Assembly: GCA_024692235.1 (NCBI GenBank)
Contig: JAILMW010000033.1
Coordinates: forward strand, 1 to 64,000
Reading direction: 5' to 3'
Origin: Saccharofermentans sp.
Lineage (GTDB): Bacteria > Bacillota > Clostridia > Saccharofermentanales > Saccharofermentanaceae
Length of the DNA stretch: 64,000 nt
Part shown: one piece after another, positions 52,930-61,208 of the stretch
Layout: the number at the start of each line of letters is the position of its first letter
How positions within the stretch are numbered: the first letter of the stretch is position 1
Notes under the pieces: generated by a model
What the model was told of the DNA's origin: nothing
The model's input: only the letters and a program-made list of their open reading frames with translations
Database searches by the model: none
Translations under genes and position numbers: made by a program

Positions 52930-54108
52930 ATGAAAAAGCTTATTTCACGTATATTATCAACAGTTATCACGGCGGCACTTGTTCTTACTTTGATACCTAA
53001 GGATGAGGTTCATGCGCAGTCTTCCTACGAGATGAACAAGTGGACCATATTCTGCTATTTCTGCGGATCTAATCTCGAAGATGATTACTACGCATCCGAT
53101 GACATTGAAGAGATGATCGAGGCTACGTCAGGCACTGATCTTCGCTATGTGGTAATGTGCGGCGGAAGTAACGTGGATCACGATTATTTCAAGCATTGGG
53201 CAACATACAGGATACTCATAGAAGACGGTAAGGTATATAAGGTAGGCGATCCTACTCTCCGTGATATGGGAGATCCCCGCACTCTGTCTGATTTCCTTGT
53301 ATGGGGACTTACCGAATTCCCGTCTGAGCGCAGCGGACTTGTCATCTGGGATCACGGTGCAGGCGCTATCGGCGGTTGCTGCTATGACGATCTTTATGAC
53401 TTCGATAACCTTACTCTCCCTGAGATGTCTCATGCTTTCGATAAGGCCGCTCAAGTGTCGGATAAGAAGTTCGATTTTGTGGCATATGACTGCTGTGAGA
53501 TGGCGTCTCTTGAACTTGCTTGTATCCTTGAGGAACATGCGGATTATTTGGTCGCATCCCAGGAAGTCATGCCCGCTGAAGGCTTCGACTATACAAGTAT
53601 CACGGATTATATCGTAAGCGATCCCGACTGCGACGGATACGAGGCTTGCGAAGCTCTTGCCAACGGTTATTGGGATTCGCTCGGATCTCCCGTTCCGTAC
53701 TACGGCACGATATCGATCATGGATCTTAGCGAGATTGATACCCTTATGACTACGCTCGGAAGATATCTTTCTTCGGTAGATACATATCTTGACAACGATC
53801 CTTCAGCTGCTTCTGCTATCTATCGGGATCTTCAGGACAAATGTGTTATTGATTTCAACATGGTAGATCTTTATGATCTTATCGATTGCTGTTCTGTATA
53901 TTCCGATCCTTCGAGCTTTGCGCTTAATGAATCGGTATCAGGCTTTATCCCTTATGTAAGAAACAGCGATGATCACGCGGGCAACAGCGGCGTGACGGTG
54001 TATATACCGGTCTCTTCTCTCACAAGAGACGAGGCCGCGATCTTCGAGGAGATAGTTCCCGATGTTCCGGGATATGCCGACTTTATCTACGACGTAACCG
54101 GCTACTGA
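52930..54108 (+). CDS. Clostripain-family (C11) cysteine peptidase, secreted
   Basis: 392 residues. N-terminal signal peptide (about 1-30, ending VHAQ). The caspase-like fold shows the catalytic His in VIWDHGAGAIGG and the catalytic Cys in AYDCCEMASLE. Clostripain-type peptidases cleave after arginine or lysine and often mature by internal cleavage. It is a single gene between tRNA-free gaps and has no associated inhibitor. The C-terminal 200 residues have no further domain that I recognise. Confidence 0.9.
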   Translation: MKKLISRILSTVITAALVLTLIPKDEVHAQSSYEMNKWTIFCYFCGSNLEDDYYASDDIEEMIEATSGTDLRYVVMCGGSNVDHDYFKHWATYRILIEDGKVYKVGDPTLRDMGDPRTLSDFLVWGLTEFPSERSGLVIWDHGAGAIGGCCYDDLYDFDNLTLPEMSHAFDKAAQVSDKKFDFVAYDCCEMASLELACILEEHADYLVASQEVMPAEGFDYTSITDYIVSDPDCDGYEACEALANGYWDSLGSPVPYYGTISIMDLSEIDTLMTTLGRYLSSVDTYLDNDPSAASAIYRDLQDKCVIDFNMVDLYDLIDCCSVYSDPSSFALNESVSGFIPYVRNSDDHAGNSGVTVYIPVSSLTRDEAAIFEEIVPDVPGYADFIYDVTGY

Positions 54109-54159
54109 TCTACAAATATCCGAACTGTTATTTGGGTGACCCCTGTCTGTAACATAGTT

Positions 54160-54197
54160 ACTTTACAATAAAATCAACGATTTTAGGTAAAGTGAGG
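54160..54197 (+). promoter_or_regulatory. Large palindrome overlapping ribosome binding region of YhbD-like gene
   Basis: ACTTTAC (54160-54166) with GTAAAGT (54187-54193) and AAAATC (54170-54175) with GATTTT (54179-54184). It ends next to GAGG (54194-54197), ten bases before ATG. It could be an operator of the encoded MerR-like regulator or an RNA hairpin that limits translation. Confidence 0.45.
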
Positions 54198-54207
54198 TAA
54201 TTGTCTT

Positions 54208-54837
54208 ATGGCAGACGAAGAACTGATCTCGAAGAAGCAGCTCTTGAGGATAGCTCAGATCTCATACGGTACTCTTTACAGATGGAAGAGGATGAACCTC
54301 ATTCCGGAGTCCTGGTTCATCCATAAGGCTACGGATATAGGTCAGGCAACCTACTTTCCCAGAACGAAGATCCTCACAAGGATCGACCGCATAAAAGAGC
54401 TTAAGAATGAGCTCACTGCTGAGCAGATGCAGGAACTCTTTTCCGCTAACGTAAAGAGCTTCAAGATACCTCTCAAGGATTTTAAGAGTCTTGAGATCGT
54501 AAGCAAGCTCTCTATCACGGCTTTCTGTGCCGACTATCCCGAGAAGGATATGCTCGACTTCAATGATGTGTTCTCCATGTACGTGGTAGATCATCTGATG
54601 AAGCTCAACGGATTCTATCTCGAGGATGCAAAGCAGGTATTAAAGCTCCTTGTAAAGTATCTTGCAGTAGAGGCAAGTAAGGATTATCAGCTCCTTTTGC
54701 TCCGTAAGATGGGAGTTCCCATGACAGTTCTCGTTCATGGTGAAGATGAGATCCTTCTCGAGGACAATACGGAGATAATCGCATGTGCGAACCTGGTGGA
54801 ATTCGAAGAAGCACTGAAGGATCGCCTTATCGCATAA
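54208..54837 (+). CDS. YhbD-like (DUF4004) regulator-type protein
   Basis: 209 residues. N-terminal MerR-like helix-turn-helix (SKKQLLRIAQISYGTLYRWKR, LIPESWF), then a helical domain, matching the YhbD/DUF4004 family. In Bacillus such a gene sits in front of bactofilin-type genes; here it precedes an ArsR-type regulator after 19 bases. Ligand and targets are unknown. Confidence 0.8.
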   Translation: MADEELISKKQLLRIAQISYGTLYRWKRMNLIPESWFIHKATDIGQATYFPRTKILTRIDRIKELKNELTAEQMQELFSANVKSFKIPLKDFKSLEIVSKLSITAFCADYPEKDMLDFNDVFSMYVVDHLMKLNGFYLEDAKQVLKLLVKYLAVEASKDYQLLLLRKMGVPMTVLVHGEDEILLEDNTEIIACANLVEFEEALKDRLIA

Positions 54838-54856
54838 AGATTAACGGAGACTGAAG

Positions 54857-55378
54857 ATGACTGCAGAAGAAAGAGATGAAGACCAGTTAAGAAAACTGTC
54901 AATGCTCGCCGAACCGATGAGGATGAGGATCTTAAGGCTCCTCGCCGCCAACGGCAGCCTGCGTGCAAAGGATATCCTGGAGGAGTTCTCGGTGACACAG
55001 CCTACGTTGTCACATCACATGAACATCCTTATCGATGCAGATCTTGTAAGGGCTCAAAAGGACGGCAGATGCATCTGGTACAGCATCAATGATCCTACGG
55101 TAAGATCCCTTGCCGATATGCTCGGTGAGTTGACCGACGGTAGTCTTGCCGTATCTGTTACGTCCGAGCCATCCAAGACAAAGAAGAAGGCGCCTTCTGC
55201 TGCTCAGAAGAAGGCTTCCAAGGCAAAGCCGGCTCTTAAGGTGGATCCTTCCGTTCCTAAGCCCAAGACGGTGGTTGAAGTTCCCGATATAGAGGAACTC
55301 AAGAAGAAGAAGGATAAGAAAAAGAAGAACGACAAGAAGAAAAAAGACAAAGAAAAAGACAAGAAGAAGAAAAAGTGA
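54857..55378 (+). CDS. ArsR-like winged-helix regulator with poly-lysine tail
   Basis: 173 residues. The N-terminal 90 residues form a winged helix of the ArsR type (LAEPMRMRILRLLAANGSL, VTQPTLSHHMNILIDADLV, RCIWYSI). It lacks the classical metal Cys pair. From about residue 105 the protein becomes Lys/Pro/Ala rich, and the last 28 residues are about three-quarters lysine with Asp/Glu interspersed. Such a tail suggests non-specific DNA or RNA binding. It overlaps nothing and is followed by a strong hairpin. Confidence 0.8.
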   Translation: MTAEERDEDQLRKLSMLAEPMRMRILRLLAANGSLRAKDILEEFSVTQPTLSHHMNILIDADLVRAQKDGRCIWYSINDPTVRSLADMLGELTDGSLAVSVTSEPSKTKKKAPSAAQKKASKAKPALKVDPSVPKPKTVVEVPDIEELKKKKDKKKKNDKKKKDKEKDKKKKK

Positions 55379-55389
55379 CCGCTATTAAG

Positions 55390-55424
55390 AAGATCCGCCC
55401 TCGATATGAGAGCGGATCTTCTCA
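55390..55424. terminator. Bidirectional terminator between convergent genes
   Basis: Eleven-base arms AGAAGATCCGC (55392-55402 region) and GCGGATCTTCT; T and A stretches flank both sides. Confidence 0.7.
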
Positions 55425-55444
55425 GTTCAAAAGGAAGTCTTGTA

Positions 55445-56509
55445 TCAGATCTCGGAGCCTCCCCATTCTACAAGGGTGAATCCGGTCCTTTCGGGCGTCT
55501 GCGGCATCGTAAGTTGCTGATCCTCGGGGATCTCTACTTCTTCGTCGAGCGGGGAGAAGACCATATATACCCTGATCACTGAGTCAGGAGCGGGAGATAC
55601 GTTAAGCTGCGCGATCTCCGAATAGGTCTCTGTAGGGAAGGCGATAAGATTATAGGGATTACTCTCCATCTTGGGGAGCCAGTATGTGATAAAGTCGTTG
55701 ATCTCACTGTAGTTAAGGCCGGCTGCTTCCAGATACTGCTCAAGGAATGCTGCCGTATCTTCTCCTCTGACGCATACTGATTCCGCGAAAGGATCGGGGA
55801 TATCGCATCTGCATTCATAGAAGAGATAGTCGTAGTTCCTTCCTGTGGAAAGGTCAGTGATGACACCTGAGGGGGCAGAGCTTACGTTCCATCCGAAGTT
55901 CGGATCGTATGCGGGATATGTGCATGTAAGATCGCCCTGTATATCAAGACCTACCGTGATCTGTGTCTCCTCTTCGGGGTAGAGATAGATGACGGGCTTA
56001 TCTACGGAATAGAATCCTGTTGCTTGAGAAGCTTCTCCCGCTATGGTCTGAACGAATACGCTGTCTATGTTGAAGTCTTCGTCTGTGACCACGAGCCTGT
56101 AGTCGGCATAATCCATATCCGAGGGAAGGTAACCACTGAAAGTTATAGAGTCGGGATCGGAGTCGTAGTATTCTGCATCATATGCGGCGATGGCATTATC
56201 CTCGGACCAGAAAAGACTTACGGGGTTTTTGAAAATATAAAGCTTGAGGTCCTTGGGGTCGCTCTTGAATTTTTCTGATACGCCGCAATGTATATAGATC
56301 TCGGATCCTGCAACGGGAGGATCGTATTCCGCATTGCCGTATATACTGCAGATGTAGGAAAGATCCGTTATATAAGGTTCGTTATTCTCAAAGGAAGACT
56401 TATGATCCGATCTTACCTTAGTGGGGGTATGTGAATTGCCGCACGATGTAAGAGGTATGAGAAGTGTAGCAGTAATAAGTGCTGTAGCTATTATGTTTCG
56501 AAGTTTCAT
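55445..56509 (-). CDS. Lipoprotein of unknown family
   Basis: 354 residues from ATG at 56509, which has AAAGGAGA in perfect position; the longer frame is not needed. Signal peptide and lipobox LTSC. Central blocks such as YSVDKPVIYLYPEEETQITVGLDIQGDLTCTYP (partly quoted) and LPKMESNPYNLIAFPTE recur in Clostridia surface lipoproteins. I cannot assign a function. It is a single-gene unit. Confidence 0.78.
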   Translation of the reverse strand: MKLRNIIATALITATLLIPLTSCGNSHTPTKVRSDHKSSFENNEPYITDLSYICSIYGNAEYDPPVAGSEIYIHCGVSEKFKSDPKDLKLYIFKNPVSLFWSEDNAIAAYDAEYYDSDPDSITFSGYLPSDMDYADYRLVVTDEDFNIDSVFVQTIAGEASQATGFYSVDKPVIYLYPEEETQITVGLDIQGDLTCTYPAYDPNFGWNVSSAPSGVITDLSTGRNYDYLFYECRCDIPDPFAESVCVRGEDTAAFLEQYLEAAGLNYSEINDFITYWLPKMESNPYNLIAFPTETYSEIAQLNVSPAPDSVIRVYMVFSPLDEEVEIPEDQQLTMPQTPERTGFTLVEWGGSEI

Positions 56510-56608
56510 GTCAGTTCTCCTTTCGCTTTCACAACTAAAGACGCATAGCAGAAGAGGAGGTTGCATACTTTGATTCAATTTTCACTTTTCAAGAAAAGGA
56601 TGTATTGA

Positions 56609-56629
56609 TATAATTTATAGTAATTCTAA
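56609..56629 (+). promoter_or_regulatory. -10 box and PerR-type box before perR-like gene
   Basis: TATAAT (56609-56614) is followed at once by TTATAGTAATTCTAA (56615-56629), which matches the PerR consensus TTATAATNATTATAA at 12 of 14 fixed positions. The site covers the likely transcription start. Confidence 0.65.
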
Positions 56630-56643
56630 TTTGTGGAGTTGAA

Positions 56644-57060
56644 ATGTCGATCGAATTAAGTGCTACGGACAGATTGAGAGAAGCAGGTATAAGAGTAACA
56701 GTTCCAAGGCTTCTTATCTTTCAATATCTTATAGATAACAGAACACATCCTACATGTGATCGTATATATAACGATCTTAAGGATAACAATCCGTCATTGT
56801 CTCTTGCTACCGTTTATAACGTTACGGAGAAGCTGGCGGATGAGAAGCTCGTTGCGGTAATAGTATCACCCGACGGCGAGCGTCACTATGACAGCGATAC
56901 GGATTTCCACGGGCATTTCTACTGCGATCAGTGCAGCAGTATCTTCGACTTTAAGTGTCGTCCCGACAAGATGCCCGAGTGTCTTAAGGGCGCGGTGGTA
57001 AAGAGCGTATCTTATATCGCCAGGGGTTATTGTCCCGACTGCGCTAAGAATCATATATAA
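56644..57060 (+). CDS. perR: PerR-like Fur-family repressor
   Basis: 138 residues. Winged helix ([51 protein letters not shown]) and dimerisation domain with [15 protein letters not shown] and the second Cys pair YCPDCAKN, which form the structural zinc site. PerR senses peroxide through a metal-bound histidine. It starts behind a PerR-like box and is followed after 28 bases by rubrerythrin, so autoregulation and control of rubrerythrin are likely. The metal residues fit PerR, but Fur or Zur cannot be fully excluded. Confidence 0.85.
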   Translation: MSIELSATDRLREAGIRVTVPRLLIFQYLIDNRTHPTCDRIYNDLKDNNPSLSLATVYNVTEKLADEKLVAVIVSPDGERHYDSDTDFHGHFYCDQCSSIFDFKCRPDKMPECLKGAVVKSVSYIARGYCPDCAKNHI

Positions 57061-57088
57061 GTATTTAAATCTAAGGAGGTTCAATATA

Positions 57089-57628
57089 ATGGATTTAAAG
57101 GGCACAAAGACAGAGGCTAATCTTCAGACTGCATTTGCAGGCGAGTCTATGGCTACAAACAAGTATGCATACTATGCATCTAAGGCAAAGAAGGAAGGAT
57201 ACGTTCAGATCTCCAACATCTTTACTGAGACTTCCGGCAACGAGCGTGAGCACGCTAAGATGTGGTTCAAGAAGCTTCACGGCGACACTGTACCCGACAC
57301 TCTTACAAACCTTCTCGACGCAGCTGCAGGCGAGAACGGTGAGTGGACAGACATGTACAAGAGATTTGCCGAGGAGGCAAGAGCAGAGGGCTTCAACGAG
57401 ATCGCCGAGCTTTTCGAAATGGTTGGCGGCATCGAGAAGGAGCACGAGGAGAGATACAGAAAGCTCGCTGAGCACCTTGAGAAGGGCATGACATTCGAGC
57501 GTGACGGCGTAACTATCTGGAAGTGCCTTAACTGCGGTTATATCCACTACGGCGATAAGGCTCCCGAGGTATGCCCCGTATGTGCACACCCTCAGGCTTA
57601 CTTCGAAGAGCAGACAAAGAATTACTGA
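57089..57628 (+). CDS. rbr: Rubrerythrin
   Basis: 179 residues. N-terminal four-helix diiron domain with Glu-rich metal motifs ([35 protein letters not shown]) and C-terminal rubredoxin-like domain with [20 protein letters not shown]. It reduces hydrogen peroxide to water in anaerobes using NADH-derived electrons. AAGGAGG precedes ATG. Length and domain order are standard. Confidence 0.95.
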   Translation: MDLKGTKTEANLQTAFAGESMATNKYAYYASKAKKEGYVQISNIFTETSGNEREHAKMWFKKLHGDTVPDTLTNLLDAAAGENGEWTDMYKRFAEEARAEGFNEIAELFEMVGGIEKEHEERYRKLAEHLEKGMTFERDGVTIWKCLNCGYIHYGDKAPEVCPVCAHPQAYFEEQTKNY

Positions 57629-57653
57629 TAAGTATCTGACGGAAGATAAAAAG

Positions 57654-57680
57654 AAAGGACCGCTTAACGGCGGTCCTTTC
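57654..57680 (+). terminator. Terminator of perR-rbr operon
   Basis: Ten-base arms AAAGGACCGC (57654-57663) and GCGGTCCTTT (57670-57679) followed by TCGTATT. Confidence 0.8.
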
Positions 57681-57711
57681 GTATTGCAAATTGACTATAA
57701 GGTTAGTTGGA

Positions 57712-58122
57712 TCACTTGTTTGCGAGTGCGTCCCTGATCTCTGTAAGGAGCTTGATCTCTTCAGAAGGCTCTGCAGGAGCTGCTTCCTCTTCTTCCTTCT
57801 TCTTTCTTGCTGCAAGCTTAGCTGCTTTCTCTGAAGCAGTATTAATAGCCTTGATAACGCAGAAGAGGATAAGTGCGAGGATAAGGAAGTTGATAACAGC
57901 GGAGATGAATGCACCGTATGTGAAAGCAGCGCCGTTGATAACGAACTGTCCGCCTACTTCTACTTCGTCATTACCTGTGATTGCCTGGATAAGAGGAGTG
58001 ATGAAGCTGTCTGTAAGTGCAGTTACGATATTTCCGAAAGCACCACCGATGATAACACCGACAGCCATATCCATTACATTGCCCTTAAGTGCGAAATCTT
58101 TAAACTCTTTTAAGAAACCCAT
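57712..58122 (-). CDS. mscL: Large-conductance mechanosensitive channel MscL
   Basis: 136 residues. Starts with FLKEFKDFALKGNVMDMAVGVIIGGAFG, the amphipathic N-terminal helix and first pore helix, then a short loop and second helix (about 68-90), ending with a charged helix bundle. It opens under membrane tension to release solutes during osmotic downshock. Length and motif order match MscL. AGGAGGG lies before its start on the minus strand. Confidence 0.95.
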   Translation of the reverse strand: MGFLKEFKDFALKGNVMDMAVGVIIGGAFGNIVTALTDSFITPLIQAITGNDEVEVGGQFVINGAAFTYGAFISAVINFLILALILFCVIKAINTASEKAAKLAARKKKEEEEAAPAEPSEEIKLLTEIRDALANK

Positions 58123-58233
58123 ATTGCCCTCCTATATAAACTGGATAGATATAAGATAGATTCATTCTATATTTATTAGATGGGAATAGTGTTTCTTTAA
58201 GTTTACAATAGTGTGTTAGTTAGAAAACGCAAA

Positions 58234-58261
58234 AGAGGGTACGACAGTTGTCGTACCCTCT
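58234..58261 (-). terminator. Terminator of P-loop protein gene
   Basis: Perfect 13-base arms AGAGGGTACGACA (58234-58246) and TGTCGTACCCTCT (58249-58261); on the minus strand followed by TTTGCGTTTT. Confidence 0.8.
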
Positions 58262-58283
58262 GATGATTTACTTGGTTAGGGTG

Positions 58284-58691
58284 TCAGCAGAATTTCTTGA
58301 CTGACTCAGGAAGGTCGTCGACCTTACCGCTTAGAATGATCGTAGCCGTAATGGGAGAATCTTTAAGGAATGAATCAAGAGCTGTGATGAATTTCTCAAG
58401 ATCTGCCACGTCAGAGTCCTCGGCCACTTTGTAGATACTATCGATAAAGATGTGTGTCAGATCATAATCCTTGGAGCATATTCCGCAAATAAATGCGAGG
58501 AGCTGGTCATAACCGGATACCGGATATTCCTTCATGTTTACGAGTCTTACATTCGGCTTCAGGAGCTGGTCCAATCTTGTGCCTCGCTCAATGCAGACCA
58601 CATTATTGTCCTGAGCCGCTACGGTATTGATGTCGTCAACAAGACGCGCTGTCTTACCTGTTCCTTTCTCGCCTGCGATGATCTTAATCAT
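58284..58691 (-). CDS. Small P-loop ATPase-like protein
   Basis: 135 residues. Walker A GEKGTGKTARL is at residues 7-17; the later THIFIDSIYKVAED is a possible Walker B. The protein ends with TATIILSGKVDDLPE, a typical beta strand after the switch region. It is shorter than most RecA/AAA families and I cannot place it; similar one-domain proteins occur in Clostridia next to nusA operons. It has its own ribosome binding site (AGGAGAAC) and terminator. Confidence 0.75.
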   Translation of the reverse strand: MIKIIAGEKGTGKTARLVDDINTVAAQDNNVVCIERGTRLDQLLKPNVRLVNMKEYPVSGYDQLLAFICGICSKDYDLTHIFIDSIYKVAEDSDVADLEKFITALDSFLKDSPITATIILSGKVDDLPESVKKFC

Positions 58692-58869
58692 AAGCTGTTC
58701 TCCTTTGATTCTGGACTCTCCCTGTCGGGATAGTCTTATTGTACTGTATTCTGCCGTTATTTTGAATAGTAAATTAATGAAAAATGTGGAAACTTTTGTG
58801 AATAATACACATATTCAAAATGTGTTTGCGGGATCTGCTCTATATATGTTAATATAGTGATGTTGTTGA

Positions 58870-58911
58870 TTTACTTTTTGAGTAAACGGGCTTCGCAGGA
58901 GCTCGTTTTTT
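58870..58911 (+). promoter_or_regulatory. Overlapping hairpins before rimP-nusA operon
   Basis: TTTACT-TTTTG-AGTAAA at 58870-58886 overlaps AACGGGCT (58885-58892) with AGCTCGTT (58900-58907) followed by TTTTTT. The two share bases, so they are mutually exclusive and form a possible attenuator. An upstream -10-like TAATAT with TTGCGG at 18 bases may drive it. Confidence 0.45.
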
Positions 58912-58939
58912 GTTTTATTTACGGGAGGAACGTCAGTTA

Positions 58940-59404
58940 ATGGCAGGAAGAAGCAAGATAGCTCAGGCTGCATACGACATCGCGCTCCCGCTCGCTGAGC
59001 AGATGGGTCTCGAACTTGTCGATGCAGAGTACAAGAAGGAAGGTCAGAGTACTTTCTTAAGGCTCTTTATAGATAAGAAGGGCGGTCTCGACATAGATGA
59101 CTGCGAGAACTTCAGCAGGGCGGTAGATCCTATTCTGGATGAGAAGCTCACGCACGATGCGGATTATTTTGAGGTATCGTCTCCGGGTCTTACAAGGCCC
59201 TTAACGACTATGGCCGACTATAGAAGGTACGAGGGTGAGAAGATAGATGTAGCTTTATTCTCCGCGTACGAAGGCAGTAAAGAATATACGGGAACCATAT
59301 CCGGAAGCGACGAGTCTTCGGTGACTATTGCTCTTGAAGACGGCAGTGAAGTTACTTTCGGATATAAGGATATATCCAAGGCCGTAAGGCACATAGAATT
59401 CTGA
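58940..59404 (+). CDS. rimP: Ribosome maturation factor RimP
   Basis: 154 residues from ATG 58940, with GGGAGG twelve bases upstream. The N-terminal alpha/beta part (PLAEQMGLELVDAEYKKEGQSTFLRLFIDKK, partly quoted) and the C-terminal SH3-like barrel (DYFEVSSPGLTRPL, then ALEDGSEVTFGYKDISKA) match RimP, which supports assembly of the 30S subunit. It starts the operon and nusA follows after 22 bases. Confidence 0.93.
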   Translation: MAGRSKIAQAAYDIALPLAEQMGLELVDAEYKKEGQSTFLRLFIDKKGGLDIDDCENFSRAVDPILDEKLTHDADYFEVSSPGLTRPLTTMADYRRYEGEKIDVALFSAYEGSKEYTGTISGSDESSVTIALEDGSEVTFGYKDISKAVRHIEF

Positions 59405-59426
59405 TAATTAAAGGGAGGAAAATATA

Positions 59427-60578
59427 ATGGCAAAGAAGATTCAGAACGAGGAACCCAAGGATAACGTACTTGACGCGATCAAGATGTTAGCCAAGGAGAG
59501 AGGTATCGAAGAGGAAGAGCTCATCACAGCAGTCGAGGAAGGTATCGTAACTGCATTCAGACGTGAGTTCTCCGGATCTCAGTCCATCGAGCACGTAGAG
59601 GCCGAGATAGACAGGACAACAGGTGAGATCTTCGTATATAAGCTCGTTGAGGTTGTAGAAGAAGTAGAGGATGATGCAAACCAGATCTCAATTCAGGATG
59701 CTAAGGCTCTTGATCCCGATATCGAGCTCGGTGATGAGGTCGAGGTCGGTATCGAGGTAGAAAAGCTCGGCCGTCTCGCAGCAACGGCTGCAAAGAGCGC
59801 CATCTCCCAGAAGGTAAGAGATGCCGAATACAGAAGGATCAACAATGAGTTCTCCGGCAGGATCGGCGAGCTTGCAACAGGTATCATCCTTCGTAAGGAC
59901 GCAAGAAACGTATATGTAGATATCGACCGTGCAGAGGCTGTACTTCCCAGAGAGGGCCAGATCAGGAACGAGATCTACGAGACAAACAGACAGATGAAGT
60001 TCCTTGTCCTTTGTGTTGAAGAGCACAACGGCAGACCTTCCATCACAGTATCAAGAACATCCAATGAACTTGTAAGAAAGCTCTTTGAGCTTGAGATCCC
60101 CGAGATCAAGTCCGGTGAGGTCATCATCCAGGCAGTATCCAGAGAGCCCGGTTCAAGATCAAAGGTTGCAGTATATTCCAGAGATGAGAATATCGATGCA
60201 AAGGGTTCCTGCGTAGGTCAGAGAGGCCAGAGAGTTCAGGAGATCATGAACGAGCTTGGCGGCGAGAAGATCGATATCGTCGATTGGAACGAGGATCCCG
60301 CACTCTTCATCTCCGAAGCACTTCAGCCCGCTAAGGTCCTTCGCGTAGATACTGAGATCACTACTAACGAGGACGGTTCTCAGGACAGAAGAGCTAAGGT
60401 CATCGTACCTGATTCACAGTTCACTCTTGCCATCGGCAGGAGCGGACAGAATGTTCGTCTTGCAGCAAGACTTACCGGATTCAAGATCGATATCAAGAGA
60501 GAGTCCGAGGAGATCATCGAAGCTACACAGCTTATGGGTGATGCATTCCAGGTAGTCGAGAGCGAAGGAGAGAACTGA
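59427..60578 (+). CDS. nusA: Transcription elongation/termination factor NusA
   Basis: 383 residues. N-terminal RNA polymerase-binding domain, S1 domain ([22 protein letters not shown]... [16 protein letters not shown] region) and two KH domains ([26 protein letters not shown], partly quoted; then [18 protein letters not shown]). It lacks the acidic C-terminal repeats of E. coli NusA, as usual in Bacillota. The YlxR gene follows after five bases. Confidence 0.95.
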   Translation: MAKKIQNEEPKDNVLDAIKMLAKERGIEEEELITAVEEGIVTAFRREFSGSQSIEHVEAEIDRTTGEIFVYKLVEVVEEVEDDANQISIQDAKALDPDIELGDEVEVGIEVEKLGRLAATAAKSAISQKVRDAEYRRINNEFSGRIGELATGIILRKDARNVYVDIDRAEAVLPREGQIRNEIYETNRQMKFLVLCVEEHNGRPSITVSRTSNELVRKLFELEIPEIKSGEVIIQAVSREPGSRSKVAVYSRDENIDAKGSCVGQRGQRVQEIMNELGGEKIDIVDWNEDPALFISEALQPAKVLRVDTEITTNEDGSQDRRAKVIVPDSQFTLAIGRSGQNVRLAARLTGFKIDIKRESEEIIEATQLMGDAFQVVESEGEN

Positions 60579-60583
60579 TCCTG

Positions 60584-60877
60584 ATGAAGAAAAAGCCGCA
60601 GAGAATGTGTGTATCCTGTCGTGAGAGACACGATAAGAAAGATCTTATGCGAGTCGTCTTGGACAGTGAAGGCAACATAAGCTACGATCCCACGGGCAAA
60701 CTGCCCGGCAGAGGTTCCTACCTCTGCAGGAAGGAAGAGTGCATCATGGCCGAGCTCAAGGCTCACCGCCTTTCCAAGGGATTAAGGCACGGAGTCGACG
60801 AAGCTCAGCTTCGGGCTGTGGCTAAGGAGATCCTGGATCTTTGTGAGAAGACGAGCGAGGAACAGGATGATCAGTGA
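60584..60877 (+). CDS. rnpM: YlxR-type RNA-binding regulator (RnpM)
   Basis: 97 residues. The YlxR fold signature [17 protein letters not shown], then [16 protein letters not shown] near the middle, is clear. In B. subtilis the homologue binds the RNase P RNA. It lies between nusA and ylxQ and overlaps the latter by eleven bases. Confidence 0.9.
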   Translation: MKKKPQRMCVSCRERHDKKDLMRVVLDSEGNISYDPTGKLPGRGSYLCRKEECIMAELKAHRLSKGLRHGVDEAQLRAVAKEILDLCEKTSEEQDDQ

Positions 60878-61208
60878 AGAACAGATCCTGAGGTTCATAG
60901 GACTTGCCATGAGGGCAGGGAAAGTGGCTTCGGGTTATGACATGACAGTATCGACGATAGCAAACGGTCAGGCCAGGCTCCTGATAATATCGAAGGACAT
61001 ATCTAAGAATACCTTAGGTAAGCTCCTTCACAGGATAGAGACTGACGGGATCGAAGCTCCGGATGCGTACAGCTTCTCGGAAGCAAGGAAGCTCGGAGAT
61101 GCTATCGGAAAGCCGGACAGGGCTGTTCTTGCGATAACCGATGAGGGATTCGCGAGCAAGCTGTCCACAATGTTAGAAGAATATGATGATACAAAGGAGA
61201 CTGACTGA
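60867..61208 (+). CDS. YlxQ, L7Ae-family RNA-binding protein
   Basis: 113 residues from ATG 60867, with GAGG upstream. L7Ae/eL8-like fold: [22 protein letters not shown] and [17 protein letters not shown]. Members bind kink-turn RNA. It overlaps rnpM upstream and infB by one base (TGATG), so the operon is translationally coupled. Confidence 0.88.
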   Translation: MISEEQILRFIGLAMRAGKVASGYDMTVSTIANGQARLLIISKDISKNTLGKLLHRIETDGIEAPDAYSFSEARKLGDAIGKPDRAVLAITDEGFASKLSTMLEEYDDTKETD

